Assembly (NCBI GenBank): GCA_019693395.1
Contig: JAAMXP010003039.1
Location: 1-29,899 of the forward strand
DNA length: 29,899 bases
DNA from: Ettlia oleoabundans
Taxonomy: Eukaryota; Chlorophyta; Chlorophyceae; Chlamydomonadales
Direction of reading: 5' to 3'
Part shown: positions 11,593 through 21,625 of the stretch, piece by piece
Numbering within the stretch: position 1 is the stretch's first letter
Layout: each line of letters starts with the position of its first letter
Notes under the pieces: model-generated
What the model saw: the letters and a program-made list of their open reading frames with translations, nothing else
Databases searched by the model: none
Told to the model about the DNA's origin: nothing
Made by a program: the position numbers and the translations under genes

Positions 11593-12279
11593 GGTTGCCG
11601 CTCCATCTGTGTTGCTCCCTTTCAGAGAGGCATGTTGAACACTTCCATGCTGCTGTCTAGCGCGGTGCGATTCCCTGCGTGCTTATGTGCTTCGGCTTTC
11701 ACCAGCCAGCGTGGCAGAGATCAACGCTACGTGCCAGCAAGTGGGCTGCAGCCATCACCTAAGCTAACGTGGGGCTGCACAGCACGTGGTGACTGCTCTT
11801 ACAGTGGCATCGAGCCAGTATAAATTTGTGACCAACCAACAATTGCGGCTGCCTCTCTGGCCACTTGTGGATCTCCAGCTCACATGGGTTGCTGTGCACT
11901 GCTAACAAGTTGCAGTCGACGGTGGTCACAGCATCTTACGCCCTCAACAGCAGGGGGCCTGGCACGGGGGGAGTGCTGGCGCTCCGCCAACAATCATGCA
12001 ATTTGCTTCACTGAATCTAGGTTGCATTGTGATTGCACGTATTCCTATCGTAATTATGTAAGACAGAGAGTGATCAAATGGATAAAGGCATGAACAGCCA
12101 GTAAAAGCAGGGAATATAGCGAGTTGCAGCACGTTGCAGATGTCAACACAATCAACTGGTGGTCCATGGGATTTATGTTCAGTTGCGGAAACAGAAGCGG
12201 TGAAAGAAACATACACAAGTGTAAACATGGAAAAGTACCTTATTCAATTCGACATCAGTTTGTGACAGCACATGCACAG
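11593..12279. other. Convergent 3' UTR region between LRR gene and SGNH hydrolase gene
   Basis: The LRR gene (plus) and the SGNH hydrolase gene (minus) end toward each other. The 687 bp hold no exon I can support. Candidate TGTAA poly(A) signals lie on the plus strand at 12057-12061 and 12220-12224 (about 465 and 628 nt after the LRR stop) and on the minus strand at 11799-11803 (about 480 nt after the hydrolase stop). If used, the two 3' UTRs overlap in antisense. Confidence 0.45.
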
Positions 12280-13952
12280 TTACCGCATGAGCTTCGAGAT
12301 TAGCGGGCTCATGCAGCGTGCCAGCACTCTGTGGCCGGCAGTACCAGGGTGCAGCGTGTCAGGCATGAGGGCGGCATCGATTGCTCGACGGTTGGGTGTA
12401 AGGAAGCGATTGCCACAGTCAAGGAAGTGCAGCTGCGGGTTCCCGCGTGTGAAGGCCCTGCAACAGCGGACAAAGCGGGGGCAGGTCTTGATAACACCTC
12501 TGGTCCCCAAGTGTCAGCCAAACAGCAGCATAAACAACATTTCGAACCCCTGCTTTGACGGCCTGCGAACCCAACAAACGCACACCTTAGCCGCGCATTC
12601 ACGCTGCGAAGAGCGGCAGAGTAAGTGCTGGGCCATCTGAAGGAATGCTGCGTCACGCCGGCGCCAAAACTCGATCCACGTGGCAGCAGCGCCATCACCA
12701 CAATCTGCAGCACGCCGTCCGCACCAAATGGGCTGCCCAAGCTTAACTGCTACACCCAGCCTGCTGTTCACCAGCAAAACTGCACTTGTGCTGGCAAATG
12801 CAACCAGCTCCACAAGTTGTGCTGCCCCTCACAGGGACAGAAAATGTTTCGTATGAAACTGCTGTCACACACCTTGGTTGAGGGCATGAATCTCCGCATG
12901 ATCAGAGCAGCCTGCCGCACTCTGCAACAGCCACTTTGCTGGGATGTGGGTGCTGCTGACAGGGCACCAAGGCATCACATCTGCTGGAACACGCTGGCAC
13001 CACAGTTTCCATTGTGCAAACCACGACATAATTTGCCGCATCAAACAAGCATGACCACTATGAGTGCCGCAAGTGCTCACCTGCTGACAATGCCAGGCAC
13101 TGCTTGCATCAATGCCATCCCTGCTGGTCGTCCCGATTTCCCCCGCAAGGCTGCCCCGAGATCGTTGGTCCCTATCAGCAGCACCGCCACCTTTGGCTGC
13201 AGCAACAATGGCAGCAGAGGGGGAGGCATCAATGACGAGGACAACAATTGCAGCTGCTGAGGTGGCATTGCCACAGTTGTCGCCAGCGCAGCAACCAAAC
13301 AATATTCTCCGATATATGCAGTGGCAAGGCAATAACTTCTGCCGGTCAGCCTGCCAAGGCACCTGCTGCTTTCGCCCCGCGGGCATCTGCCCTTTTTGTA
13401 GCCGCCAGATGAGGTTGGCAGTCTCGTCGCCTGCAATACCCATCACCCCTGCTCGGTACCGACGCCCAAAGTAGGCTTGGAAGATGGCGGGCGCTCCCCC
13501 GCAGGTTGCGCGTATGCTGGTGTTGCACGGCCGGCAGTGGTCTGTGCCCCGCCACGACTCGGTAAGGCTGTCCCCATACAGAAGCAAATCGTAGCCCTGC
13601 AATGAGTTTCACATTCTTGCGGAGGGTAAGAACAAATGCATGATGATGCGCAGGGGCCCCTGCAGCAGAAGTTGGAACCGCAGCGGTGCCCGCACGCTGC
13701 CGCCTGCCGCCCAGGTGGCTGCCCGCGTCTGCCAAGAGGCGCATGGTTCAGTACGCAGGGGATCACCTTCTGCTGCCTGGTCGAAGCTCGTATTTCCCCC
13801 AGTTGACGTGCCCAGCACATCCTCCAGGCCGGATTGCCATTCCGAGGCGCAGGGACCTGCCGTGGCCCAGCGCCGCACACAGGCTGGATGCTGAAGAGGA
13901 TAAAGCTAGCGACGAGACCCAGCAGCTTGAACCACGGGCGGCAGCCGACCAT
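12280..13952 (-). CDS. SGNH/GDSL-family hydrolase (PAF-acetylhydrolase-like fold), likely secretory
   Basis: Exons: 13952-13767, 13596-13363, 13196-13081, 12921-12873, 12704-12586, 12457-12280, giving 293 aa in consistent phase. SGNH hydrolases are esterases or lipases with a Ser-Asp/His triad. Visible blocks: block I YGDSLTES with nucleophile Ser72, block II Gly in GIAGDETANL, block III GTND at 149-152 (Asn151), and block V MPDTLHPG with Asp268 and His271. Related sequences include the catalytic subunit of PAF acetylhydrolase 1B. The N-terminus MVGCRPWFKLLGLVASFILF is a hydrophobic signal peptide or anchor ending near CGAG, so the enzyme probably enters the secretory pathway. Exon 4 is only 49 nt. 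The start at 13952 was chosen for this hydrophobic leader. A spliced upstream exon near 14500-14330, ending in a good GTAAGT donor, could extend the 5' UTR or the N-terminus. The natural ester substrate is unknown. Confidence 0.88.
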
Positions 13953-14835
13953 GTCGACAGGCTCCTCGCGGCCTACCGCTGGGGTGTACGTGCCAAAAGC
14001 GGAACCAAGGTGCGGCTGATATCCCGGGCGGATGTGCAAGTATCTGCCTGAACATAGGGGGGTTTCGCCGGCGCCAGCAAACGCCATGCTGGCAGGCGGG
14101 GAGGGGGGGGTGCCCCGGGTGCGGTGCACAAGTGCACAGCATCGCAGTGAGACACTACACGGATACTGACATCTGCAAACGACCTGGCAGACCAGGGGAG
14201 GGTTGCCGTTATGCCAATCGGCGTCAGGCGAGGGACCGGAATCTTGCAGATTCATTACTCCAAGGTTGGCCCTTGTCAGGCACAAAGCACGCACCAGCCT
14301 GTAAGCCTTGACAACGCCATGCAAGTACTTACACAGGCTGGAGCTCCTTTTCCGGCCATCGACGCAGTGAGGTACTCCTCGGTGGTGCGGGCAGCATGCG
14401 GCGGGCTAGGGAGGCGGTGAGCCAAGGCTCAACCAAATCGCAGGTGGGAGATGGTTTGCTGCCGCTTAACTCTCTAATGGGCATGGCAGCTAGTGTTAGC
14501 GAAGGGATAGAGGACAAGCGCTGGTTCCCAGCCAGAACATGACAGCAGGCACAAAGGTGTTTCCACAGCCAGCAGCGTTATCGGTGGCAGGGCTACTTGC
14601 TGGCGGCGTAGGGTCCTGTCCTGACTTGCATGCTTGCTTTTTGTAAGCCTATGCTTTTTGGGGCGCTCAAAAGTGGCTGTGACGCCTTGTAGTGTCAGAA
14701 ACCAATGAAGACCTGAAGGGGGAGGAAAGGAAGGAAGCAGCGCAGCACCTGCTCGTCTTTCTTAGCACTGCCTTGGCAGGCAGAGTGCAACACACTTCTT
14801 ATCCTTATTCATGTGACACACTGTGATCGAGTCCA
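13953..14835. promoter_or_regulatory. Divergent 5' region between SGNH hydrolase and GAF-PAS-kinase
   Basis: This 883-bp gap separates two start codons on opposite strands. On the minus strand an open frame at about 14490-14332 ends in CTGT|GTAAGT and could be a 5' UTR exon or an alternative first exon of the hydrolase; its predicted peptide is Ser/Pro/Arg-rich and not recognisable. A run of eight or more G lies near 14102-14110. I see no other coding signal. Confidence 0.4.
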
Positions 14836-17800
14836 ATGGGGTGCGTGCAGTCCAAGGAGGAGACACGACTTGTTTCCGTGAGTCATCTTTGTGCATTGCG
14901 CAGCAGCGGCGGTCTTGGACAGTGCTGTTCACATGAGCTGGAATGCGCTGACCACCTCAGATACGAAGGCTAACTAGCTCACAGACGAAACCTGGTCAGA
15001 ACCTCTGCTGCTCTCGGGTCGTCCCTTTTCTGCAGCTATCCGTGAGGCCACCAGCGGCTTCTGGCAGCTTTCGCTCCAAAGCAAGAGCCCAGGCGCCGGC
15101 TGGCTCTCCAGCTGCTGATGGCGCAGTCGGCGCTGCGGATGCTGGGGCAGCTGGGCTGTGCTTGGCGGAGCGGGAGCCAATCCAGCTGCTCGACCCCCGC
15201 TCCTTCCCCACGGAAGAGCTGCGAACTCTGGCACTGCGATGCACGCGCATGATTGACACCCCGCCGGAGCGCCGTTTTGACGGTATCACCGCGTAAGAGC
15301 AGGATGCGATTGGGGGACGGGCAGATGGGCTGGCGGGAGGGTGAAGACATGTTGGCAGAGTGTTTTTGTGAATGCGTGGCAATCAGCTGTTCACGTTGCT
15401 CCCTGCCATTTGATGTCGACACGCATTTTGGAAGGGTGACTTCATCACGTCACCAAGATGTGCAGCTGCATTGATCCACACTTGGCCTGCTTTCCCAGCA
15501 GTCTGATCGGGGCCATCTTCCAAGTCCCTGTTTCACTCATCACCCTGCTGGTACGCTATAAACATAATGGACTGGTTGAAAACTTTGCATGAATTGTTGT
15601 GAGGGATTATTCCTGAATGTATCAAAAAACTTGGCATTTGAATGCACTGAGAAGCCGTGGCTCTGCGCATGCTCCTGCAACCGCTCTTCCTGCTGCATGG
15701 CGCCAGGTGGATGACCGAGTATGGTTCAAGAGCAAGTGGTGAGCCTGGAGGCCAAGGCTTAGTCTTATACCCATTATTGTCGCTGCTGTGTCGGTGCTTT
15801 TGACATATGACTAGTCGTATACCCATCATTGTCGCTGCTGTGTCGGTGGCTATTGACATATGACCAGTCTTATACCCAGCATTGTCGCTGCTGAGTCGGT
15901 GGCTATTGACATATGACTGAGACAGTCGGGCTGGCTGGTGCAGGGGGCCCATAGGTGCATGTGTGGCGCGTGATGGCTCTTGGTGCAACTGGGCTCTGGT
16001 ACCCACCTTCCCTGAAGGTACGCCCCTGTATTGCATGGATGTACCGCTTCCTACTGCCGCACTTGAGACATAGGTGGTGCCCAGATTCCCGAACAAGGTT
16101 GTTGTTGGTCTTAGCCTCGCCCAAGCTGCACCCAAAATTGAAACATGAGACCACCTGTTACCTTTTCTGCCCTGTTTGTTGCCCCGGTTTGCAGTGATGG
16201 TGTGCGAGGATGCCACGTTGGACGCCCGATTTGCCTCCAGTCAATACGTGACGGGGCCGCCACACATTAAATTCTACGCGGGAGCGCCTCTGATTGGCAA
16301 AGGTAGGCCTCTGAAGCAAAGCTCAGCACTGCAGGTTTGCAGGCGATGCACCACTTGAGGATCTACATGCCCCAACGCATGTATTGCCGCAGTGACTCGC
16401 AGTCGATGCATCAGTGACCACCAGCACGTTCTTACTGCTGACCTGTATGATCTCCTTTGTGCGCACTGGTGGCCATATGCAGATGATTTCCGTTATGGCA
16501 CCCTGTGTGTCATTGACCTGAAGCCCCGCTCATTCAGCGCTGAGCTGTACAGGTGTGACTGTGGGGCGGGAGTTGGGGATTGGCCAGCATGCTTCTTGGT
16601 GGCCTGTGTCTGGCAGACAATGTGCTTGCCTTGCGTGCTTGAACCCTTGAAAATGAGCTTCCTGCTTCTTACCATGCCTAATCAGTTTGTTGGCCAACTT
16701 TGCCACGCTGGCGGTGCAAGAGCTGGAGCGGGACATGGTGAGGTCGGCAGCGGGGGGGCTTAGTACAGTAGAAGCTTAGCTCTCTGCAGGCTGATTTCGG
16801 CACCCATTCCCAGGTTCCTACCAGATCCTGCTTCTCTCGCCAGGCGTGTGCTCTGTCAAGCATCATGTCTTGCTCGGGCAGTCTGTGGCTCCATCACTCT
16901 TCTGCAGTGTACTGGCATATCTTCCTGTCCCTTGCTGACATGCTGCAGGAGTTGATGTCTGAGATGGGGGCACCTGCCGCTAACCGAGCTGCTGCGGAGG
17001 GAGCTGCTGCGGAGGAGGGTGGCTTGAAGCTGACCGAACCGCCACCACAACCTCCCAGTGAGCCTGCCTCCTTCAGCAAGCTAGACCAATGCCTGAAGAA
17101 TTTTAGCGTGTATCTGACTGCAACTGCCAGTGGGCGTGTTGCAATACAGCAGCGGCGGTACATTCTTAGCACCTATCGGTTGCTCACTCCGTACTGCTGC
17201 CACTGCACCTGCCCTTACTGGTGCGCATGCAGATCGATCATCATTTCTGTCCCCCCTTATGTGTTTGCAGGAGCTGTGCTGCTTCTGGATGTGCGGTCCC
17301 TGCCGTGGCCGGTACTGTACGTCAACGATGTATTTGCCGAGCGCAGTGGCATGGACTTGGGCAGCTGCACCCAGGAGGGGTTTTGGGAGCAGTTCGAACA
17401 GATGCAACTGAAGGTGCCCGCCCAGGAAAAGGTGAGCTCGATGCAGTCCTTGTGTTGCGTCGGGTGTAGTGCAGGAGTTGGGCGTGAACCTGCATGTGCC
17501 ACTGCGCAGTGTTGGTTGCTTGGCTGCCCACCAGCCTGCCCGGCCATCCCGCCATGCCTGGCTGACCCAGCTGTGCACAGTGTGCTGTGCTGCGCTGTGC
17601 TGCGCTGCGCTGGGCTGGGCTGGGCTGAGCTGCCCTTTTGAGCTTTCACCCTGGCGGGGCCCCACTTTCACTCCTATCCAAGTTTGATTTCAGGATGAGG
17701 TGATCCTTGCCGTCAAGCACACAAACCCAATTGCGCTGACTGTGCGCCACAAGCAGACGGGGCGGGTGCTGAGGCTGATGCTGCTGCCTGCTACCAGGTG

Positions 17801-20727
17801 CAGAAGATGGACAGCAAACACATGGCTTTTGGGGTCAGCATCTGCTCCATCATGATCATCACACATTCTTCCAGCTGGTACAGTGGGCTTGGGTCAGCTG
17901 TTGGCCATCCTTGAACTCACAGGTCGCTGTTGTATGCTTGTGCAGTGACCAGCTCTTCCCTGAGAAGCTCACTGGTGTGCCCAACTGGGTGCCTAGCGAG
18001 TTGGCACCAGATCAGCAGCAGCAGCAGCCCGGCTCCAGGTTCCTTGGGTCGCACACTCCAGCGACTGCACAGCGCAAGGGTCAAAATGCCAACGCTAGTG
18101 CCAGCCCTGCTGCAAACGAGGGCGTCCGCCGGCATCCGCATACGGCCAGCACATACTGGTTTGCAGTTCTGGAGGGCGTGGAGGAGGGAGCTGTGCAACA
18201 AAGCTCGTCCGATAAACTGGGTGCTACTGCTGGCAGCCGGACCAGCCAGGAATCGAGCCACTCAGCCTGCAGGATCCGCACGCCAGGGCTGCGTGGCGAA
18301 CATCAGCGCAGGCAGAGCTTGCCGAACAGCCTTGGCACACACCGCACGGATTCCACCATATATGGCGCCTATGAAATCCCAGAGCAGCTGCATGGGCTGC
18401 AGATGGGGCCTCTCGTCGGCAAGGGGGCCTTTGGTCGTGGTGAGCAGCAGCGCCCCTACATTGCCGCCTGGCGGCAGCAGTAGGCGGGCAGCTTTCTAGC
18501 AGCAGCAGGCGGATGTGGTACAGTTGCTGGTGCTCAGCTGGCTAGTCCCTGAATTCTCACAATGATGCCTCCAGCAGAAAGCCACCAGCTCTTGATTTCA
18601 CCTTTCTCTTTGCGTGCAATTTCACAATGCTCAGGACTCCAGCAAACAGTCAGCTGAGATACCCAGCGGTACCTTACCCTATTGTTGTACTGCAGTGTAC
18701 CGCGGCATCTGGCGCGGCAAACTTGTGGCGGTGAAGGTTGTGGAGTGCCAGCAGGGCAGCCAAGAGGCGCGCAGTGCACTAAATGAGGCCGCTCTTGCCA
18801 AAGGCCTGGACCACCCCAACCTGGTCAAGGTATGGCTGGCCCTTCTGATGTATCCTGCAAGAAGCCTATCCAACACGTGAGCATATATGCTACATAGGCA
18901 GCTCTCAGACACAAGAACAGCAGACTTGCGGCACTTGCCGCTGATATGTGCACAGCTCGATTTGACTGGCAACAAGACATCAAAAAGAGGCCCCTGTGCT
19001 GTGACAAACAATGCAGACATGGAATCCGCACCTGCACGGTAGCGCAGCCATTTTTTGTATTGGGGCCCCTTCCTGTGCAGGTTTTCAAGCACACGCTGCA
19101 GGTGCATCCCTCCTGCAAGGGCTGCACCGTCTGGCTGCTGATGCAGCTGTGCAGGCACGGCACTCTGAGGGAAGCAGGCAAGCGGCAATACATGCTCCTG
19201 CTGGATGCAGCAAGCGCAGTGGGTGTGTTGCTGCAATCGACGGGTTGGATGTGGTATTCAGCCGTCGCAATGATGCCTTTTGTGTTGATGGTATAGAGAG
19301 GCTACATATACTCTTGTGCAGCCAGCTACCTGCTTTGCCCGCTCGCATCCAGCAAGCATGTTGACGCCTCCTCAAACCCACACCAGTATCTGCTGATTTG
19401 CACTCCCCATCATGTTGAGCCCCTGCAGCTGAGGCAGGGCTGCTGCGCCAGGAGAGGAGGCTGGGGGCCCAGCCAAATATGGGTGTGCTGCTGCGCACGC
19501 TGCGTGAGGTGGCCAAAGGGATGGCTTTCCTTCACGAGCACGGCATCCTGCACCGTGATCTCACAGGTGGGTGCAAGGCTGAGTGCCAACTGAGTGGTCT
19601 TCCCAACTTCTAGCTCAGTTGCAGCTATTGTGGCGCCTCCTCCAACCTCCATGCAGGCAACAACGTGCTGCTGGACACCGCCGAACCTACCCACAGCGAC
19701 CCCCGTCCCTTCACTTGCCGCCTGGCGGATTTTGGCATGGCCCGCCTGATGCAGGGGGAGCACGCCATGACCGCCCACTTTGGTACCATCACGCACATGC
19801 CTCCCGGTGAGTTAGCTGGCGGCAGCTGCATTTACAGCCAGTTCAAACCACTGCCATCACTAATGAGCTGGCGGTTCCTGCTGAAGTCGCTGAGCTGGCG
19901 TGCACTTCACTGTACTGTTTGTTGTGCCTTCTGTGTGTCCTACTGAACATGAGACTGCCGCCATGCCCATCCATGCTCTCATTGCCACAGAGCTCATGAA
20001 GGAGGGGATCTTGACCCTTGCCACAGGCAAGCAGCGCGGTTCTTCTGCTGTGCCTCACGCATGCTGCCAGGGCCGTCTCCGGTCCCGCCTGTCCGTCCCT
20101 GCACCCACTCCTGCACCTGCCTGCCGCCTGCACCTGCAGATGTGTGGAGCTTTGGTGTGCTGTGCTGGGAGGCTTACACAGGGGTTCGCAGCTATGCGGG
20201 GTTGCCTACCCCTGCTGTCATGTTCCGCATCATCAGCGGCACAGGCCTCCTGGAGCTACCACAGCATGCACCAGAAGGATTCAAGGTGGGCCACAGCGCT
20301 TTTGCATGTACAGAGGTGCGCTACAGTGAAATTAGGGGCACTATTGTGCCTCCCACCTTTTTGGGCCCATTTTTACACCAGGGAAACATGCAGAAAACAT
20401 GGCCCATGTCTGGTCCATGTCGCCAAGGACTCAAAGACATGGTAGCATGTCAGTGCCATGTCAGCAGTGAAGGCGCACGCGGCAGCACTTGCGCAGCAAT
20501 GAAGTATGAAGCCTTTATAGAAGTTGTTGCATGTGCGAGTAGTCAGTTGGCATTTGATTGTTTGCGACCAGAATGAGAGGGCATCGAGCTGCTTCATCAA
20601 CTCTCTTCTGAGAGGTGCCCTACAATCCCTGCAGGCCCTCGTGTCTGCGTGCCTCAACACCGATTACCAGCAGCGCCCCAATTTTCTTGCAATCCTTTCC
20701 ATGCTGGAGGAGCTCTTGGCAGAGTGA
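14836..20727 (+). CDS. N-acylated GAF-PAS-protein kinase (TKL/Raf-like)
   Basis: Nineteen exons: 14836-14877, 15036-15292, 15502-15550, 15707-15738, 15944-16017, 16195-16302, 16483-16552, 16686-16737, 16949-17129, 17271-17431, 17694-17797, 17946-18439, 18696-18829, 19081-19177, 19429-19566, 19657-19806, 19991-20026, 20140-20285, 20635-20727; 805 aa. The N-terminus MGCVQSK is a classical myristoylation site with a Cys3 palmitoylation candidate. GAF domain about 85-228: RRFDGITA, VWFKSKWG, MVCEDATLDARF, IKFYAGAPLIG, FRYGTLCVIDLKPRSF. PAS-like domain about 289-385: AVLLLDVRSLPWPVLYVNDVF. A Ser/Gln-rich linker precedes the kinase (about 525-800): GKGAFGRVYRG, Lys555 in VAVKV, Glu572, HRDLT with Asp662, DFG with Asp689, PPE, and DVWSFGVLCWE. 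All key catalytic residues are present; Thr replaces the usual Lys after HRDL. No chromophore Cys is obvious in the GAF domain. Introns 14 and 17 start with GC. The donor closing exon 9 is the least certain. Likely a membrane-tethered sensor kinase; its signal is unknown. Confidence 0.9.
15761..15918 (+). repeat. Three-copy 52-53 bp tandem repeat inside kinase intron 4
   Basis: Copies lie at 15761-15812, 15813-15865 and 15866-15918. Each begins AGTCxTATACCCA, continues with ATTGTCGCTGCTG, and ends with TTGACATATGAC. The copies differ from each other at only a few positions. The array sits wholly inside the intron that joins the codons of KSKW and WGP, upstream of its acceptor at 15943. Function unknown; a minisatellite is the simplest reading. 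Confidence 0.9.
17584..17633 (+). repeat. (GCTGN)10 pentanucleotide repeat in kinase intron 10
   Basis: Ten head-to-tail units of GCTGT, GCTGC, GCTGG or GCTGA lie in the intron between exons 17271-17431 and 17694-17797. It is non-coding in the model used here. Confidence 0.8.
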
Positions 20728-21625
20728 CAAGAGGCGGAACATGCCAAGCCGGCACCACTTTGTATTGTACCATTGATGCTCTGTGCAGTAGTGCACCTGC
20801 AATACAGCTGTCCAAGTGGCTGTCAACGTGACGCTCCATCCCTGCTTTGCTTTGATGACAGCCGTGGTGTCACCCTTTCATATGTCTTGCTACATTACAT
20901 TCCGCGATTTCAGTTTGAAGAAGGGATATCAGCCCTTGCAAAAGTGAGAAGACAGGATGGGGCGGGAGGCCTAAGGCTGGCGGCGATGCTCTGCTCCTCC
21001 TGCGGTCGATACGGTTGTTGCTGCAGTCATCTTGGTTGCTGTGGCTGCACCGCCTTCAGCGTGCATCTGATATATGCAATCGTGTGGACCCCCATGTGCA
21101 GTGTGCACACCGGAAGTACGTATGGCTTGACGTCGCAGGCCTAAGCCTTCTTGGCCCGCTGCAGCAGCGCCGCCCAACCGGCCATGCCGCCTCGCAGTAC
21201 AGCAGCCAGCCGATGCGTGCCGCAATGCGCACTCAAATCGAGAGAGGGGCTCCTCAACTTTACCAGTATCGGTTTGCAGGCTTGGCGCGAACTCTTCTGC
21301 ACACCCATCGTTGTCGGAGCGCAGGTCCCTCATCTCGGAGGATCCTCGGATTTCGCAAGGTCCCAAAGGTGCGCCCACAACATGTATGGCGGGTTCAGCT
21401 GAGCTGCACCGCATCGGCGCGGCAGCGCTAAAAGGCTGCACCGCCCTGCCCCACCCCCCTTCGCCGTTTGTCACCGCAACCAACCCCAGGCCTACTCAAA
21501 CTCTCGACAGTCTGACTGCAAGTTGCCAAGCACTCCATTGAACGTTAACACTGGTGCAGTGTTGCGTCTGCCATGATTGCCTGCAGGCACAGTGCCTAGC
21601 GGGTCTGCAGCAGGCTTGTTTTGAC
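20728..21625. other. Intergenic region between the kinase and first BTB-MATH gene
   Basis: Nearly 900 bp follow the kinase stop before the first BTB-MATH start. Open frames exist on both strands (for example 21483-20971 minus) but their translations have no recognisable domain and no splice-supported continuation. A GCAG acceptor-like site at about 21584-21587, just before the BTB start, resembles one upstream of the second copy and may end a 5' UTR intron. Confidence 0.4.

Noticed and set aside
13443..14324. Long minus-strand open frame of 293 codons without an intron
   Set aside because: It contains exon 1 of the SGNH hydrolase but reads through an intron and loses the GDS block frame; the spliced model restores all four SGNH blocks in phase.
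15761..15918. Direct repeats resembling a CRISPR array
   Set aside because: The units abut without spacers, number only three, and lie in an intron of a eukaryotic gene.
20971..21483. Minus-strand open frame of 170 codons between the kinase and BTB genes
   Set aside because: No recognisable domain, no splice continuation, and composition typical of random open frames in GC-rich DNA.
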